Shown here piece by piece: positions 26,100 to 35,314 of a stretch of 64,000 nt of DNA. Made by a program: the position numbers and the translations under genes. The stretch is from CAYWWY01 sp964462525 (GTDB lineage: Bacteria; Thermotogota; Thermotogae; MWEM01). Location: the NCBI GenBank assembly GCA_964462525.1, contig CAYWWY010000003.1, forward strand, positions 124,001 through 188,000, in the 5' to 3' direction. Positions within the stretch are counted from its first letter, which is position 1, and each line of letters starts with the position of its first letter. Below the pieces are notes generated by a model that was given only the letters and a program-made list of their open reading frames with translations, ran no database searches and was not told the origin of the DNA.

Positions 26100-26579
26100 T
26101 CAAGAGTCGGAAGATCCACAGTCAAACCTGGAAAAACGACATCCGCTCATTTCGATTCTCTTCATTGCCGAGATGAGTGTGTTCAGTGAGGGGATGATTT
26201 CACAGATATGGTGATCTTTGCCCATGAGAAGATCGATTGGCTCAAAACACACATTGACCTGCCTTATAGTATACCATCCCACGACAGCTTCACACGCTTC
26301 TTTTCCCTGATCAGTACCGGCCAGTTTCTGAAGCTCTTCTTCCAATAGGTAGGTCTGCTCCGAACGGAAGAGTGGAGACGCGATCAACCTTGGTAAGCGG
26401 GGTATCGATTGGTTGGGCAAACTATGGTCCGGATTGAAAGCCATAGGAACCATGATAAGAAGACGGGAAAGCAAAGGGGTTCCCCAACAAGATACCACCA
26501 ACAAACAGGCGATGCCCAAGAAGAGGAGAATCGCGGCTCGCTCAGCGACCGATATCTGAACCGATTGGATCCGTGGCAC
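26100..26579 (-). CDS. Hypothetical membrane-anchored protein
   Basis: This 159-residue frame has a single hydrophobic segment at about residues 14-33 (AAILLFLGIACLLVVSCW) and a mixed soluble remainder with seven Cys. I recognise no family. Codon choice looks like that of neighbouring genes, which argues for a real gene. The GTG start is forced by an upstream stop, its ribosome site (AAAGG) is poor, and a TGGTATACT extended -10-like motif lies inside the frame. It is convergent with trkH. It could be a decayed or orphan gene. Confidence 0.45.
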   Translation of the reverse strand: MPRIQSVQISVAERAAILLFLGIACLLVVSCWGTPLLSRLLIMVPMAFNPDHSLPNQSIPRLPRLIASPLFRSEQTYLLEEELQKLAGTDQGKEACEAVVGWYTIRQVNVCFEPIDLLMGKDHHICEIIPSLNTLISAMKRIEMSGCRFSRFDCGSSDS

Positions 26580-27032
26580 CTTTGAGAAGTCCTATGCAGG
26601 ATACTAGATCCTATTAGGTCCGGCGAATCTAACGAACCGTTTCTGTGCTATGCTAAAGGCAGATTCCCGATGGTGCTGAAATGGGCCGCATGGATCATGA
26701 ACCAATATCGAAGCGCTGAAGCCCAAAAGACTTGCGTGAGTCTGATTCAATGGTTTGCTTTGTCTTGGGAAGATCCTATTAAAGATGAGAGGAGAAACCC
26801 AATGATTCCTGTTCTGTGTTTCATCTCCGTTTCACTGAAAAGCAATAAATTCATTGTTTAGAGAAGATTCGACTTTGAGGAGTCTTGGCGTTTGCGATTG
26901 CCCCTAGCTTTGAGGCACAAGAGCATTGATTTTTTTGCTGTGATGTGATATGATTGTTATACAAAGGCTTTGGGCGTTTGCCATTTGTGGGAATCGGCGC
27001 CGGAGAATCATCAGCCAGAAAAGGGGGCCTGG
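26580..27032. other. 450-bp region without a convincing gene
   Basis: Only short frames are present (a 63-codon plus frame at 26670-26861 has no homology-like pattern). The ComFB promoter is at 26926-26954. Nothing else could be assigned; a small RNA or the remains of a gene cannot be excluded. Confidence 0.4.
26926..26954 (+). promoter_or_regulatory. Promoter of the comFB-like gene
   Basis: TTGATT (26926-26931), 17-base spacer, TATGAT (26949-26954). Confidence 0.6.
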
Positions 27033-27398
27033 ATGAACGAGAAAGACACGCGGATTCGGTTTGAGAATTTCATGGAGGTCTTGGTGCGCGAGGTACTGGA
27101 AGACCTGCTGAAGGTCGAAACACTGAAAGTATGTCGATGTGACCGGTGCCTGTTGGATATCCAAGCAATCGCGCTTAATGCCCTTCCTTCAAAATATACC
27201 GTGACCGAACGAGGCGAGCTCTTTGCCAAATTGGCCATCTTTCGGAATCAGATGCGGGTGGATGTTCTCCATGAGGTTCTGAAAGCCATGGAGCTGGTTG
27301 GTACCAATCCATCCCACAAAGCCGGAAAACCCGTGCAGCTTTCTCCCGACAACGTTGAAGAAATCAAACACCTGAAAGGATTGACTGGAACTCGATAA
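27033..27398 (+). CDS. ComFB-family protein (possible cyclic-dinucleotide receptor)
   Basis: This 121-residue protein matches the late-competence ComFB family: an N-terminal helical FENFMEVLVREVLEDLL, then Cys cluster CRCDRCLLDIQAIALNALP (metal-binding residues in this family), KYTVTERGELF and VDVLHEVLKAMELVG. ComFB proteins have been linked to competence and, in cyanobacteria, to cyclic-dinucleotide binding. A role in motility or c-di-GMP sensing here is inference. The start at 27033 follows GGGGGCCTGG. Monocistronic: own promoter and a strong terminator. Confidence 0.85.
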   Translation: MNEKDTRIRFENFMEVLVREVLEDLLKVETLKVCRCDRCLLDIQAIALNALPSKYTVTERGELFAKLAIFRNQMRVDVLHEVLKAMELVGTNPSHKAGKPVQLSPDNVEEIKHLKGLTGTR

Positions 27399-27430
27399 GG
27401 AGTTCCCCATATGATCGAAAGCGCAAGATA

Positions 27431-27466
27431 ACAAAGGTGGGCCAACGCCCGCCTTTGTGCTTTTAT
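27431..27466 (+). terminator. Terminator of the comFB-like gene
   Basis: A 12-bp stem (27431-27442 with 27447-27458, one G-T pair) with a 4-base loop, followed by GCTTTTAT. It lies between convergent genes and could serve both. Confidence 0.75.
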
Positions 27467-27496
27467 ATGGAAATCGGGCAAGAAATCCAGTGGAGT

Positions 27497-28489
27497 TTAC
27501 GGTTTGTTCGACAATAGATGACAGGCTGTTTGGTGTTGATCCCCACAGCCAATCATACTGGGTTTTTCCTGAGAACAAATTTCCATGACTTCGGGGCATC
27601 GAGTGTGAAAGGGGCATCCTTTGGGCGGGTTGATCGGACTGGGTGGTTCTCCCTGCAGTTTGAACTCCCGCAGTTTGCGATTTTCAGGATCCCAATCGGG
27701 GATGGCACCCATGAGCATTTGGGTGTAGGGATGGCGGGGATGGTCGAAGACTCTGGTGGCATTTCCTTCTTCCACCACGTTGCCCAGATACATGACCAGT
27801 ATGCGATCGCTCAGGTGATGGATTAGGTCCAGATTGTGAGAGATGAATAGGAAGGCGTTGCGTTGTTGCTGTTGAATGTCTTTGAGCAAATTTACGATCT
27901 GACTTTGCACCGAGACGTCGAGGGCTGATGTGGGCTCGTCGCAGATCACAAGGCGTGGCTCGCTGGCGATCGATCGGGCAATCGAGATCCGTTGCCTCTG
28001 TCCGCCGGAAAATTCATGGGGATATCGGTTCATGTATTCGGGATAGAGCCCGACTCTGAGCAACAGATCTCCGACCTTCTGGTTTTTCCCCTTTTCGGAC
28101 ATCTTGGGAAAATGGACGTCCAACGGTTCTTTCAGGATATCCCCTATGGTCATTCGGGGATCTAGGGAATTGTACGGGTCTTGGAAGACCATCTGCACGT
28201 CTCGCCGGAAGTGTTTCATGATCGGGCGAGGCGTTCGTTTATCGATTGTGTGCACAGATCCATTTCTATCGGTGTATTGGATCTGACCCGAGGTGGGTTC
28301 ATAGATGCGTACGATCACCCGCCCCAAAGTTGTTTTTCCGCAACCCGATTCGCCTACGATCCCGACAGTTTCTCCTTCGGTGATCTCGAAACTCGCTTCT
28401 TCTAAGGCTTTCACATAACCGGCCACTTGCAGGAAGACTCCTTTGCGAATCGGGAAGTACTTCCGAGCATGTTCGACTTTCAAAATCAT
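27497..28489 (-). CDS. Peptide ABC transporter ATPase, OppF/DppF type (system 2)
   Basis: 330 residues with Walker A GESGCGKTTLG, Q-loop FQDPYNSLDP, signature SGGQRQR, Walker B VICDEPTSALD, H-loop SHN (His kept) and the family tail CPFHTRCP. The start ATG overlaps the oppD-type stop as ATGA. Last gene of operon 2, ending at a bidirectional-looking terminator. It has a short insert after the Walker A region (DRNGSVHTIDKRTPRP) not seen in the system-1 copy. Confidence 0.93.
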   Translation of the reverse strand: MILKVEHARKYFPIRKGVFLQVAGYVKALEEASFEITEGETVGIVGESGCGKTTLGRVIVRIYEPTSGQIQYTDRNGSVHTIDKRTPRPIMKHFRRDVQMVFQDPYNSLDPRMTIGDILKEPLDVHFPKMSEKGKNQKVGDLLLRVGLYPEYMNRYPHEFSGGQRQRISIARSIASEPRLVICDEPTSALDVSVQSQIVNLLKDIQQQQRNAFLFISHNLDLIHHLSDRILVMYLGNVVEEGNATRVFDHPRHPYTQMLMGAIPDWDPENRKLREFKLQGEPPSPINPPKGCPFHTRCPEVMEICSQEKPSMIGCGDQHQTACHLLSNKP

Positions 28490-29454
28490 TGGATATCCCC
28501 CTTTTCATACAGCCAGCATTTCACTTCTCTGCCAGAAAGCGGTTCGAATGCAGGAGGCGCTGTCTTGGGGCATATCTCCATGACCTTTGGGCACCGAGGG
28601 TGAAACCGGCATCCTTCCGGAAACTCATAAGCGCGGGGAACATATCCGGAGATGAATGGAAGGGTCTTCCCTTTATACTCCCGTTGGACACGCGATTTAA
28701 GAAGCCCTTGAGTATACGGATGGAGGGGCCGTTTGAACAGATCAAACACCGTTGCTTTCTCCACGATCCATCCGGCATACATGACATGGATCCGGTCCGC
28801 CACCTCGGCAACCACTCCTAGGTCATGGGTGATGAAGAGGATGGAAGTGCCGGTTTCCTTTTGGAGTTTTTTCATCAAGGACAAGACTTGAGCCTGAATG
28901 GTAACATCCAAAGCGGTGCTGGGTTCGTCGGCGATCAGGATCTTGGGCTCAAGCGAGAGGGTGAGGGCAATCATCACCCGCTGGAGCATTCCACCGCTCA
29001 TCTGATGGGGGTATTCTTCGATCCTTCGCTTGGCTTCGGGAATCCCCACCTTCTGGAGCATTTCAATCGACTGCTTTTTTGCTTCGGATTCAGAGACAGG
29101 GTAATGAACGCGAAGGGCTTCGATCATCTGATCTCCGATTGTGTACAATGGATCGAAGGAGCTCATTGGTTCCTGGAAGATCATCCCGAATTCTTTCCCG
29201 CGCATGTGTCGATATTCTTCTTTGGATAGACAACGCAAGTTGCGTCCTTTGTATAGAATCTCCCCCTCAATCTTGGCGGGAGGCGATTTAACCAAGCCCA
29301 TCAAGGTCAGGACGGTCACGCTTTTCCCACAACCCGATTCTCCAACCAAGGCCAACACCTCGGTCTGGTTGAGGGTAAAGCTGATGTCGTCTACAGCTTT
29401 GACCATGCCTTCGTCTGTTTTGAACCAGGTTTTGAGATGGTTGACTTGAATCAT
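28486..29454 (-). CDS. Peptide ABC transporter ATPase, OppD/DppD type (system 2)
   Basis: 322 residues with Walker A GESGCGKSVT, Q-loop FQEPMSSFDP, signature SGGMLQR, Walker B LIADEPSTALD, H-loop THD and tail CRFHPRCP. ATGA overlaps exist at both ends, so translation is coupled to the permease and to the OppF-type ATPase. It forms the ATPase heterodimer of the second peptide importer. Confidence 0.93.
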   Translation of the reverse strand: MIQVNHLKTWFKTDEGMVKAVDDISFTLNQTEVLALVGESGCGKSVTVLTLMGLVKSPPAKIEGEILYKGRNLRCLSKEEYRHMRGKEFGMIFQEPMSSFDPLYTIGDQMIEALRVHYPVSESEAKKQSIEMLQKVGIPEAKRRIEEYPHQMSGGMLQRVMIALTLSLEPKILIADEPSTALDVTIQAQVLSLMKKLQKETGTSILFITHDLGVVAEVADRIHVMYAGWIVEKATVFDLFKRPLHPYTQGLLKSRVQREYKGKTLPFISGYVPRAYEFPEGCRFHPRCPKVMEICPKTAPPAFEPLSGREVKCWLYEKGDIQ

Positions 29455-30539
29455 ACCTTTTCCACCGTCCTGTACGGGTCAAAAGCATCCCGAAGCGCGT
29501 CACCCACGAAGTTGAAGCACATCACAGCAACCACGATGAAGATCCCGGGAATCATCTGCCAGGGATAGTTCTGGATCACCGTCAACGACTGGGCTTGACT
29601 GAGAAGCAATCCCCAACTCGTCATTGGTTCTTTGATTCCCAATCCCAGAAAACTGATAGCGCTCTCTCCAAGGATCATACCCGGGATGGAGAGCGTCGAT
29701 ACAACCACCAAGTAGGTCGCAGTGTTCGGCACCAAGTGTTTGACAATGATTTTCATGTCGGATTGGCCAGTTACTTTGGCTGCCAAAACATATTCCTTCT
29801 CCCTCAGGCTCAACACCATTCCGCGTATCACACGGGCAACCCCCATCCACCCAATAAAGGAGAGGACAATCACAATACCAAAATACACGGAAGTGCTGGG
29901 CCACTGTGGGGGCAGAATCATAGCCAACGCCAACCAGAGGGGGATTCTCGGAAAGGACCGCAAGACCTCGATAAAGCGCTGGATACCAACATCGATCCAT
30001 CCCCCAAAATACCCTGAAACAGAACCGATGATGGCTCCCAGAAAGACTGCAATGAACGTCCCCAGGAGTCCAGCAGTCATGGAGACCCGGCTCCCGATCA
30101 CGGTTCGCGAAAAAACATCTCGACCCAGACGATCTCCGCCGAAAAGAAAGAGCGGCGCGGTCGCGTCTGGTCCGACCCCAAACAAATGGATATCGGTTTC
30201 CCACAAACCCCAGAATTTATAGGTTTGCCCTTTCGCAAAAAGACGAATGGGGTAAATTTTGGAGGGATCGACCTCCTGCTTCCAACCAAACGTGACCGGA
30301 TCCCGTACTCGCTTCACTCCATAGATAAACGGACCCATGAATGTTCCTTCGTGGAACCAGTGGATCTGGGTGGGGGGGACATTCAGAAAATCACGATGCG
30401 TCGCGGTATAGTTATATGGCGCGATGAAATCCGCGAAGATCACCATCAGATAGAGAAGCCCCAAGATGATCAATCCAATAAAGGCTAGTTTGTGCTTGAA
30501 AAAGGCTTTTTTTGCCCGAAGGGTAGTTTGTGTCGCCAT
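29451..30539 (-). CDS. Peptide ABC transporter permease, OppC type (system 2)
   Basis: 362 residues, longer than the 290-residue system-1 copy. After the first helix (about 18-38) there is an extra periplasmic segment of about 80 residues (NYTATHRDFLN ... FGVGPDATAPLFLFGGDRLGRD). Such a segment is known in a subgroup of OppC/DppC-like permeases. The BPD_transp_1 domain then has the EAA loop VLAAKVTGQSDMKIIVKHLVP. ATG preceded by GGGGGTGG. Confidence 0.92.
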   Translation of the reverse strand: MATQTTLRAKKAFFKHKLAFIGLIILGLLYLMVIFADFIAPYNYTATHRDFLNVPPTQIHWFHEGTFMGPFIYGVKRVRDPVTFGWKQEVDPSKIYPIRLFAKGQTYKFWGLWETDIHLFGVGPDATAPLFLFGGDRLGRDVFSRTVIGSRVSMTAGLLGTFIAVFLGAIIGSVSGYFGGWIDVGIQRFIEVLRSFPRIPLWLALAMILPPQWPSTSVYFGIVIVLSFIGWMGVARVIRGMVLSLREKEYVLAAKVTGQSDMKIIVKHLVPNTATYLVVVSTLSIPGMILGESAISFLGLGIKEPMTSWGLLLSQAQSLTVIQNYPWQMIPGIFIVVAVMCFNFVGDALRDAFDPYRTVEKV

Positions 30540-30549
30540 GATCCACCCC

Positions 30550-31518
30550 CTAACTCATCCGAATTCTCGGGTCCAGAAGGGCCAGGGCGATATCGGCCAG
30601 AAGGTTCCCGATCTGCGCGATAATGGCGATAAACATCAGAAAGCTCATAACCAGATATTGGTCCTGGCTGCGGAGCGAGTCGTAGAAAAAGGGTCCCATG
30701 GTTGGCAGATTAAGAACAATCGAAGCGATGACCGTTCCGGAGAAAATATTCGGGAGCTCCATACCCGCGATGCTGACCATAGGGTTAAGCGCGTTTTTAA
30801 TCACATGAGCCCGCACCCGCTTTTCAGGGAGGCCCCGAGCGCGCAAGGAATTGACAAAAGGAGATCCCAGCATATCGAGCATATTCCCGCGCATGACCCG
30901 CATCAGCCCTGCCCAACCGGAAAAGCCGATGACAATCAGGGGCATCCATAGGTGTTGGAGCAGATCCACGAATTTGGCCCAACTCCATGGCGCGCCAATA
31001 AAAGGGGAAGAAAACAGTCCTCCTACAGAGGTTGCGCCGGATTGAAGGGCAATGAACATTAGGATCAACGCCAGAAAGAATTCTGGGAAGGAGATTCCCA
31101 GAAATCCAACGGTCGTGAATGCGTAGTCTGCAGGAGAATACGGTTTCAGTGCCGAATAGATCCCCACGGGCAAAGCGATCAGCCATGAGATGACAATGGT
31201 GGTGAGCGCGATCATCACCGTCCATCCCATTCGCTCCCAAATCAGATCAGCTACCGGTCTTTTATGCGAAAAAGAATATCCGAAATCAAACTCGGTGAGA
31301 ATCCCTTTGATCCACATCCCGTATCGAACGATCGGGGGTTGGTCGAGACCATAGGTTTCCCGGATGTATCGGATCTGCTCCGGTGAGACTCTGGGGTTTT
31401 CCAGATACTGTGAGGCGAAATCTCCGGGCTGGAGTTCGATGACCATGTAACAGATCAAAGAGATCAAAAACATCATCGGAATCATGATCAGGATTCTTCG
31501 GATGATAAAGGATATCAT
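30550..31518 (-). CDS. Peptide ABC transporter permease, OppB type (system 2)
   Basis: 322 residues starting MISFIIRRILIMIPMMF and ending DPRIRMS, the usual OppB ends. The EAA-type loop reads NSLRARGLPEKRVRAHVIKN. The ATG at 31518 is preceded by AAGGAG; an 18-residue longer frame would run through the upstream hairpin and is rejected. It lies just downstream of the binding-protein gene's terminator-like stem. Confidence 0.92.
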   Translation of the reverse strand: MISFIIRRILIMIPMMFLISLICYMVIELQPGDFASQYLENPRVSPEQIRYIRETYGLDQPPIVRYGMWIKGILTEFDFGYSFSHKRPVADLIWERMGWTVMIALTTIVISWLIALPVGIYSALKPYSPADYAFTTVGFLGISFPEFFLALILMFIALQSGATSVGGLFSSPFIGAPWSWAKFVDLLQHLWMPLIVIGFSGWAGLMRVMRGNMLDMLGSPFVNSLRARGLPEKRVRAHVIKNALNPMVSIAGMELPNIFSGTVIASIVLNLPTMGPFFYDSLRSQDQYLVMSFLMFIAIIAQIGNLLADIALALLDPRIRMS

Positions 31519-31560
31519 GAAGATCGCTCCTTTTGAGGAATCGGACAAACCCTTGGAATC

Positions 31561-31591
31561 AAAAAGGCACACCCGTTTGGGCGGGTGTGCC
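31561..31591 (-). terminator. Partial terminator between binding-protein and permease genes (system 2)
   Basis: A perfect 10-bp stem (31582-31591 with 31566-31575), 6-base loop, followed by five Ts on the minus strand. It occupies the same place as the hairpin at 7596-7618 in operon 1 and should reduce transcription into the permease genes. Confidence 0.75.
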
Positions 31592-31619
31592 CTGTATCAA
31601 GTTCGATTGAAGATGAAGA

Positions 31620-33368
31620 TCAGTTCTTCACAAAGATGGTGTAGTTGGTTCCAACGATCATACCCTCCGGGAGCTGGTAATAGTTGCCTATGTTGCGCGC
31701 GACCGCCAGAAGGTCCATTCCTTTGCACACGAAGATGAACGGAACATATACGGCATAGATCTCCTGCCAAATGTCGTAGTAGAGCTTTCTTTTGGCGGGA
31801 TCCATGGTTGCTTCCCCCAGTTCAAACATCTGGAAGACGATCTTTTCCCAGTACATCATGTTTTCGTATACTGCTGCGCGTGTTTCATCGTGCATCGTTG
31901 AGAGATGGTTGTAATACAGCGGATTTCCCGGTTGCCAGATGGCTTTTCGAAGCTGAGGGTCGGGCTGGTTTCCGAAAGCCCACAGACAGGCTTCGAAGTC
32001 GCCGGCGAGCGCTCTCTGATTGCGCAACGCGCCGTCAATGACCTGCATGACACAGTCCACACCAATGCTCTTGAGTGTTTCAGAGAAGATGTACGAAATG
32101 TCCACGTAATCTTGTGCGGTGGATGTAATCAAAACGAAACTGAGGCGGTTGCCCGACGGGAACTGACGCCAGCCATCTCCATTGCGATCCACAAGACCCA
32201 GGTAGTCAAGAAGGGCTTTGGCCTGATCCAGATCGAAACCCCGGCGGAGCTGTTCAATGTTGGGGTTGTAGAAATCGGCGTTGGCAGGAAGGACAGGGAC
32301 CCCGCCCAAAACGGCCAAAGTGTTATAGACTTCATCAATGATCCGTTCCCGGTCAAGGGCATACTCCATGGCAGCGCGAAATTCTGTCTTTCGGAAGACA
32401 TCCCGTAGCTCTGGATTGGGAACGTCCAGGTTAAAGGTAATGTGCAAAGGGCTGGGTGTAGGGTTGACCGGTTCTGCGCGATAGACAACAAAAGGCGCGC
32501 CGTCCAGTTCTCTCTGCTTGAACATCGGGTAATCCCTGGCTGCTATCGTCATGGCAACGAGTTCTCCGGCCATGAACTTGGCGTTTGTGACTTCAGGATC
32601 CCGAATGATCAGGTATTCCAAAGTGTCGGCATAGGGGAGCTGATTGCCCCACTTGTCTTGCTTCCAGAAATTCGGATTTTTCTTCATGACCACTTTTTGG
32701 TCGACTATATACTGGCTGAGCACAAAAGGTCCGGTTCCTACGATCTGGTTCAATGGCGTATCTGTGGTCCAAAGGCGGTTGACCGACCCGGGGTCGTTGG
32801 GATCGATCTTATCGGCAAGAATATGTTTGGGGTAGATCAACACATGCGACAACACTGTATAGAATGCGCCGTAAGGAGTGGGAAGATGAGCTTTCAGGGT
32901 CTTGTCGTCAACCTTTTCCCAGGTGATGGCTTGGCCGCCAAGCGTAAAGCGGTCGATGGAGTTTCCTTCCGCAAATCGGTTCATGACAAATTTTTCAAAG
33001 GTGAAGATGACATCATCGGAAGTCAGGGGAGTGCCATCAGACCATTTCACATCACGAAGATGGAAGGTGACCACTTTTTGGTCGTCGGAAACATCCCACG
33101 ATTTCGCCAGAGCTGGTTCCAAGCTGTAATCGATGGGGTTGGCCTCCACGAGAGGATCAAGGAATTGCCCAGCGATGGTATACGCGATGTTGTCCAAAGA
33201 GCCATAAAAACTGAAGGATTGAGGAGAATTCGCGAAGGATCGCACCAAAGTTCCCCCCATGTTGGGCGCTTGGGGCGTGAGCCGAGGGTCGACTGTTTTC
33301 ATTTCCGCAGCGAATGATGTGAGCATGATGCCTACGATTAGTACCAAAATCAATCCATACCTTTTCAT
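31620..33368 (-). CDS. Peptide ABC transporter periplasmic binding protein, SBP family 5 (system 2)
   Basis: 582 residues with signal peptide (MKRYGLILVLIVGIMLTSFA, cleavage before AEMK) and no lipobox. Family-5 signatures: ALAKSWDVSDDQKVVTFHLR, VKWSDGTPLTSDDVIF, FKQRELDGAPFVVY, FRKTEFRAAMEYALDRERII and GNQPDPQLR. It is the first gene of operon 2, with GGGAGGG 7 bases before the ATG and a consensus promoter. It captures peptides or a related ligand. Sequence differences from the system-1 protein are large, so the ligands probably differ. Confidence 0.92.
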   Translation of the reverse strand: MKRYGLILVLIVGIMLTSFAAEMKTVDPRLTPQAPNMGGTLVRSFANSPQSFSFYGSLDNIAYTIAGQFLDPLVEANPIDYSLEPALAKSWDVSDDQKVVTFHLRDVKWSDGTPLTSDDVIFTFEKFVMNRFAEGNSIDRFTLGGQAITWEKVDDKTLKAHLPTPYGAFYTVLSHVLIYPKHILADKIDPNDPGSVNRLWTTDTPLNQIVGTGPFVLSQYIVDQKVVMKKNPNFWKQDKWGNQLPYADTLEYLIIRDPEVTNAKFMAGELVAMTIAARDYPMFKQRELDGAPFVVYRAEPVNPTPSPLHITFNLDVPNPELRDVFRKTEFRAAMEYALDRERIIDEVYNTLAVLGGVPVLPANADFYNPNIEQLRRGFDLDQAKALLDYLGLVDRNGDGWRQFPSGNRLSFVLITSTAQDYVDISYIFSETLKSIGVDCVMQVIDGALRNQRALAGDFEACLWAFGNQPDPQLRKAIWQPGNPLYYNHLSTMHDETRAAVYENMMYWEKIVFQMFELGEATMDPAKRKLYYDIWQEIYAVYVPFIFVCKGMDLLAVARNIGNYYQLPEGMIVGTNYTIFVKN

Positions 33369-33431
33369 CTCGTTCCCTCCCAAAAAAGATAGGTACACAA
33401 GGAAATCAAATCCTCGTGTATTTGTAATAAC

Positions 33432-33461
33432 ATTATACCTTGGATCTTTCATTGCTGTCAA
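33432..33461 (-). promoter_or_regulatory. Consensus promoter of peptide ABC operon 2
   Basis: Minus strand TTGACA (33461-33456), 18 bases, TATAAT (33437-33432). Both hexamers are perfect. Confidence 0.75.
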
Positions 33462-33598
33462 TCGAGGATTTGGGAGGTTTTCCCCCTTCTCTATCGATTA
33501 CTTCTGTTATTCTTCCGTATCCGTATCCTAATGCATCGGTTTTGCGTACTTCGAACCGATACCCATCGAATGAAGAAAATGGTATAATTATCGGGGAT

Positions 33599-34102
33599 TT
33601 AGAGCAGATTGATCATATACGGTTTGAGAAAGTGCTTGGTAAGAGAGAGAAGGACTATCGTAACAAACGCGATCAATGCGGTCATGGGTTGGAACCCATC
33701 GATAACCAATCCCAACGCCAACGCCGAAGCAGGGGGGTGTTCGGTATTGAAGATGACCATCAAAAACATAGACCCTCCAACCGCCAACGCTCCTGCTAGA
33801 GCGATCCCGTTCTGATGAAGCGCTTCAAACGGGACCATCCGAAGACTGTTCATGAGTTGGGTACACAAAAAGGCAGTGAAAATGCCCGTAAGGTATCCCC
33901 CCACCAAAAAACGAGGATGGGATGAATGGGTATGAGGCCCTGTGAATGCGATGAAACCGCTGGCTCCAAGTGACGCGACTACAATCCCGTCTGTGAAGAG
34001 ATCCAGGGCGAACAGGATCAGAAAAAAACTGATGATCATTAACATAGATTGTCCCAGATATTGTTTGGGGTGTTTCAGAAACTTCTCATCCAACCATTTC
34101 AT
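33599..34102 (-). CDS. HPP-family membrane protein
   Basis: This 167-residue integral membrane protein with four to five helices carries the family hallmark EHPPASALALG near residue 120, where the HPP tripeptide gives the family its name, and SLGASGFIAFTGPHTHSSHPR. Members have been implicated in nitrite transport in cyanobacteria and chloroplasts, but the bacterial role is mostly unknown. The ATG follows GAGGTGG. Divergent from wecB; own promoter with -10 at 34130-34135. Confidence 0.88.
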   Translation of the reverse strand: MKWLDEKFLKHPKQYLGQSMLMIISFFLILFALDLFTDGIVVASLGASGFIAFTGPHTHSSHPRFLVGGYLTGIFTAFLCTQLMNSLRMVPFEALHQNGIALAGALAVGGSMFLMVIFNTEHPPASALALGLVIDGFQPMTALIAFVTIVLLSLTKHFLKPYMINLL

Positions 34103-34129
34103 ATCAGACCACCTCGGGGCGGATGAGCG

Positions 34130-34135
34130 ATTATA
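34130..34135 (-). promoter_or_regulatory. -10 element of the HPP gene
   Basis: TATAAT on the minus strand, about 30 bases before the start codon, with no clear -35 hexamer. Confidence 0.4.
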
Positions 34136-34204
34136 TCATATTCATCTTTGGCCAATGGTGCAAATGCTGCGTTTTGTTTCATTTTATGATTGAGGGGGGC
34201 GAAT

Positions 34205-35314
34205 ATGGCAAAAGAAGTGGGTTTGATATTTGGAACACGACCGGATGCGGTTAAAATGGCGCCTGTATATCATGCGCTCGTTGATCGGGGGATTACGCCA
34301 TGCCTGATCGCGACCGCTCAGCATCGGGAGATGTTGGATCAGGTCTTGCGGTTGTTTCACTTAACGGCCGATCATGATCTGAATGTGATGGAGCCGCGGC
34401 AGTCTTTGGGGGCATTAACCGCGCGTTTGGCGCAACGACTGGACCTTCTGCTGAATGCGCGTCCTTTGGATGCTGTTTTGGTTCATGGAGACACAACATC
34501 ATGCCTGGTTGGAGCCTTGTCGGCCTTTTATCACCAGATACCCGTAGGCCATGTCGAAGCGGGGTTGCGATCGAACGATCCGGCCAATCCCTTCCCTGAG
34601 GAGATCAATCGAAAGCTGACGGCCCATATTGCTACCTTTCATTTTGCGCCCACACCCAATGCAGTCAATAATCTTCAAAAGGAAGGGATCGATCCCACGG
34701 CGATATTCTTGACCGGAAATACTGTTATCGATGCCCTTGTGTGGGTTACCGAACGATATCCCAATCAGTTGCGTCAAAAACGCGAAGCTTTGGGCCTTTC
34801 AGGGAAACCGTACATTCTGATGACCATGCACCGAAGAGAAAACTGGGGCACGCCGATGAAAAATGTCATTTCGGCGGTGAAACGCATTCTGCATGAGCAC
34901 GATGATCTTCACCTGCTCTTTCCTGTTCATCCCAATCCTGCGGTGCGAGAGGTTGTCATTCCTGCCCTAGAGCAACATCCCCGGGTTTGTTTGACTGATC
35001 CGGTAGGGTACTTTGATTTTGTCGCGTGGATGCAAGGGGCCCTTTTCATCATGAGCGATTCCGGTGGGCTCCAGGAAGAAGCCCCTTGGCTTGGGAAACC
35101 GGTGTTGCTCCTTCGTTCTTGCACAGAACGGCCCGAAGCGGTTTCTTCCGGGGCTGTTTCTTTGGTCGGGACCGACGAAGACCGGATCTATGAACACGCG
35201 TTTGAGCTGATTCACAATCCGGCTCGATATACACAGATGGCGCAAGCGCGCAATCCTTACGGGGATGGAACGGCTTCGATTCAGATTGCACAAATCCTGA
35301 GCGAGCAAATTTAA
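34205..35314 (+). CDS. wecB: UDP-N-acetylglucosamine 2-epimerase (non-hydrolysing)
   Basis: 369 residues, the usual length, of the GT-B-fold epimerase that interconverts UDP-GlcNAc and UDP-ManNAc for envelope polysaccharide synthesis. Motifs: FGTRPDAVKMAPV (FGTRPE-type), TAQHREMLDQVL, VHGDTTS, HVEAGLRSNDPANPFPEE, MTMHRRENWG and SDSGGLQEEAP. The ATG has GAGGGGGG upstream. The stop overlaps the next start as TAATG, so the downstream PfkB gene is coupled. No other polysaccharide gene is nearby, which is unusual. Confidence 0.93.
   Translation: MAKEVGLIFGTRPDAVKMAPVYHALVDRGITPCLIATAQHREMLDQVLRLFHLTADHDLNVMEPRQSLGALTARLAQRLDLLLNARPLDAVLVHGDTTSCLVGALSAFYHQIPVGHVEAGLRSNDPANPFPEEINRKLTAHIATFHFAPTPNAVNNLQKEGIDPTAIFLTGNTVIDALVWVTERYPNQLRQKREALGLSGKPYILMTMHRRENWGTPMKNVISAVKRILHEHDDLHLLFPVHPNPAVREVVIPALEQHPRVCLTDPVGYFDFVAWMQGALFIMSDSGGLQEEAPWLGKPVLLLRSCTERPEAVSSGAVSLVGTDEDRIYEHAFELIHNPARYTQMAQARNPYGDGTASIQIAQILSEQI

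Noticed and set aside
29500..30204. 234-codon minus frame within the OppC-type gene
   Set aside because: Out-of-frame shadow; composition rich in Arg, Trp and Cys, and the OppC frame is conserved throughout.
32442..33317. 291-codon plus-strand frame opposite the peptide-binding protein of system 2
   Set aside because: It lies fully antisense to a clear family-5 binding protein and has no recognisable motif or ribosome site.
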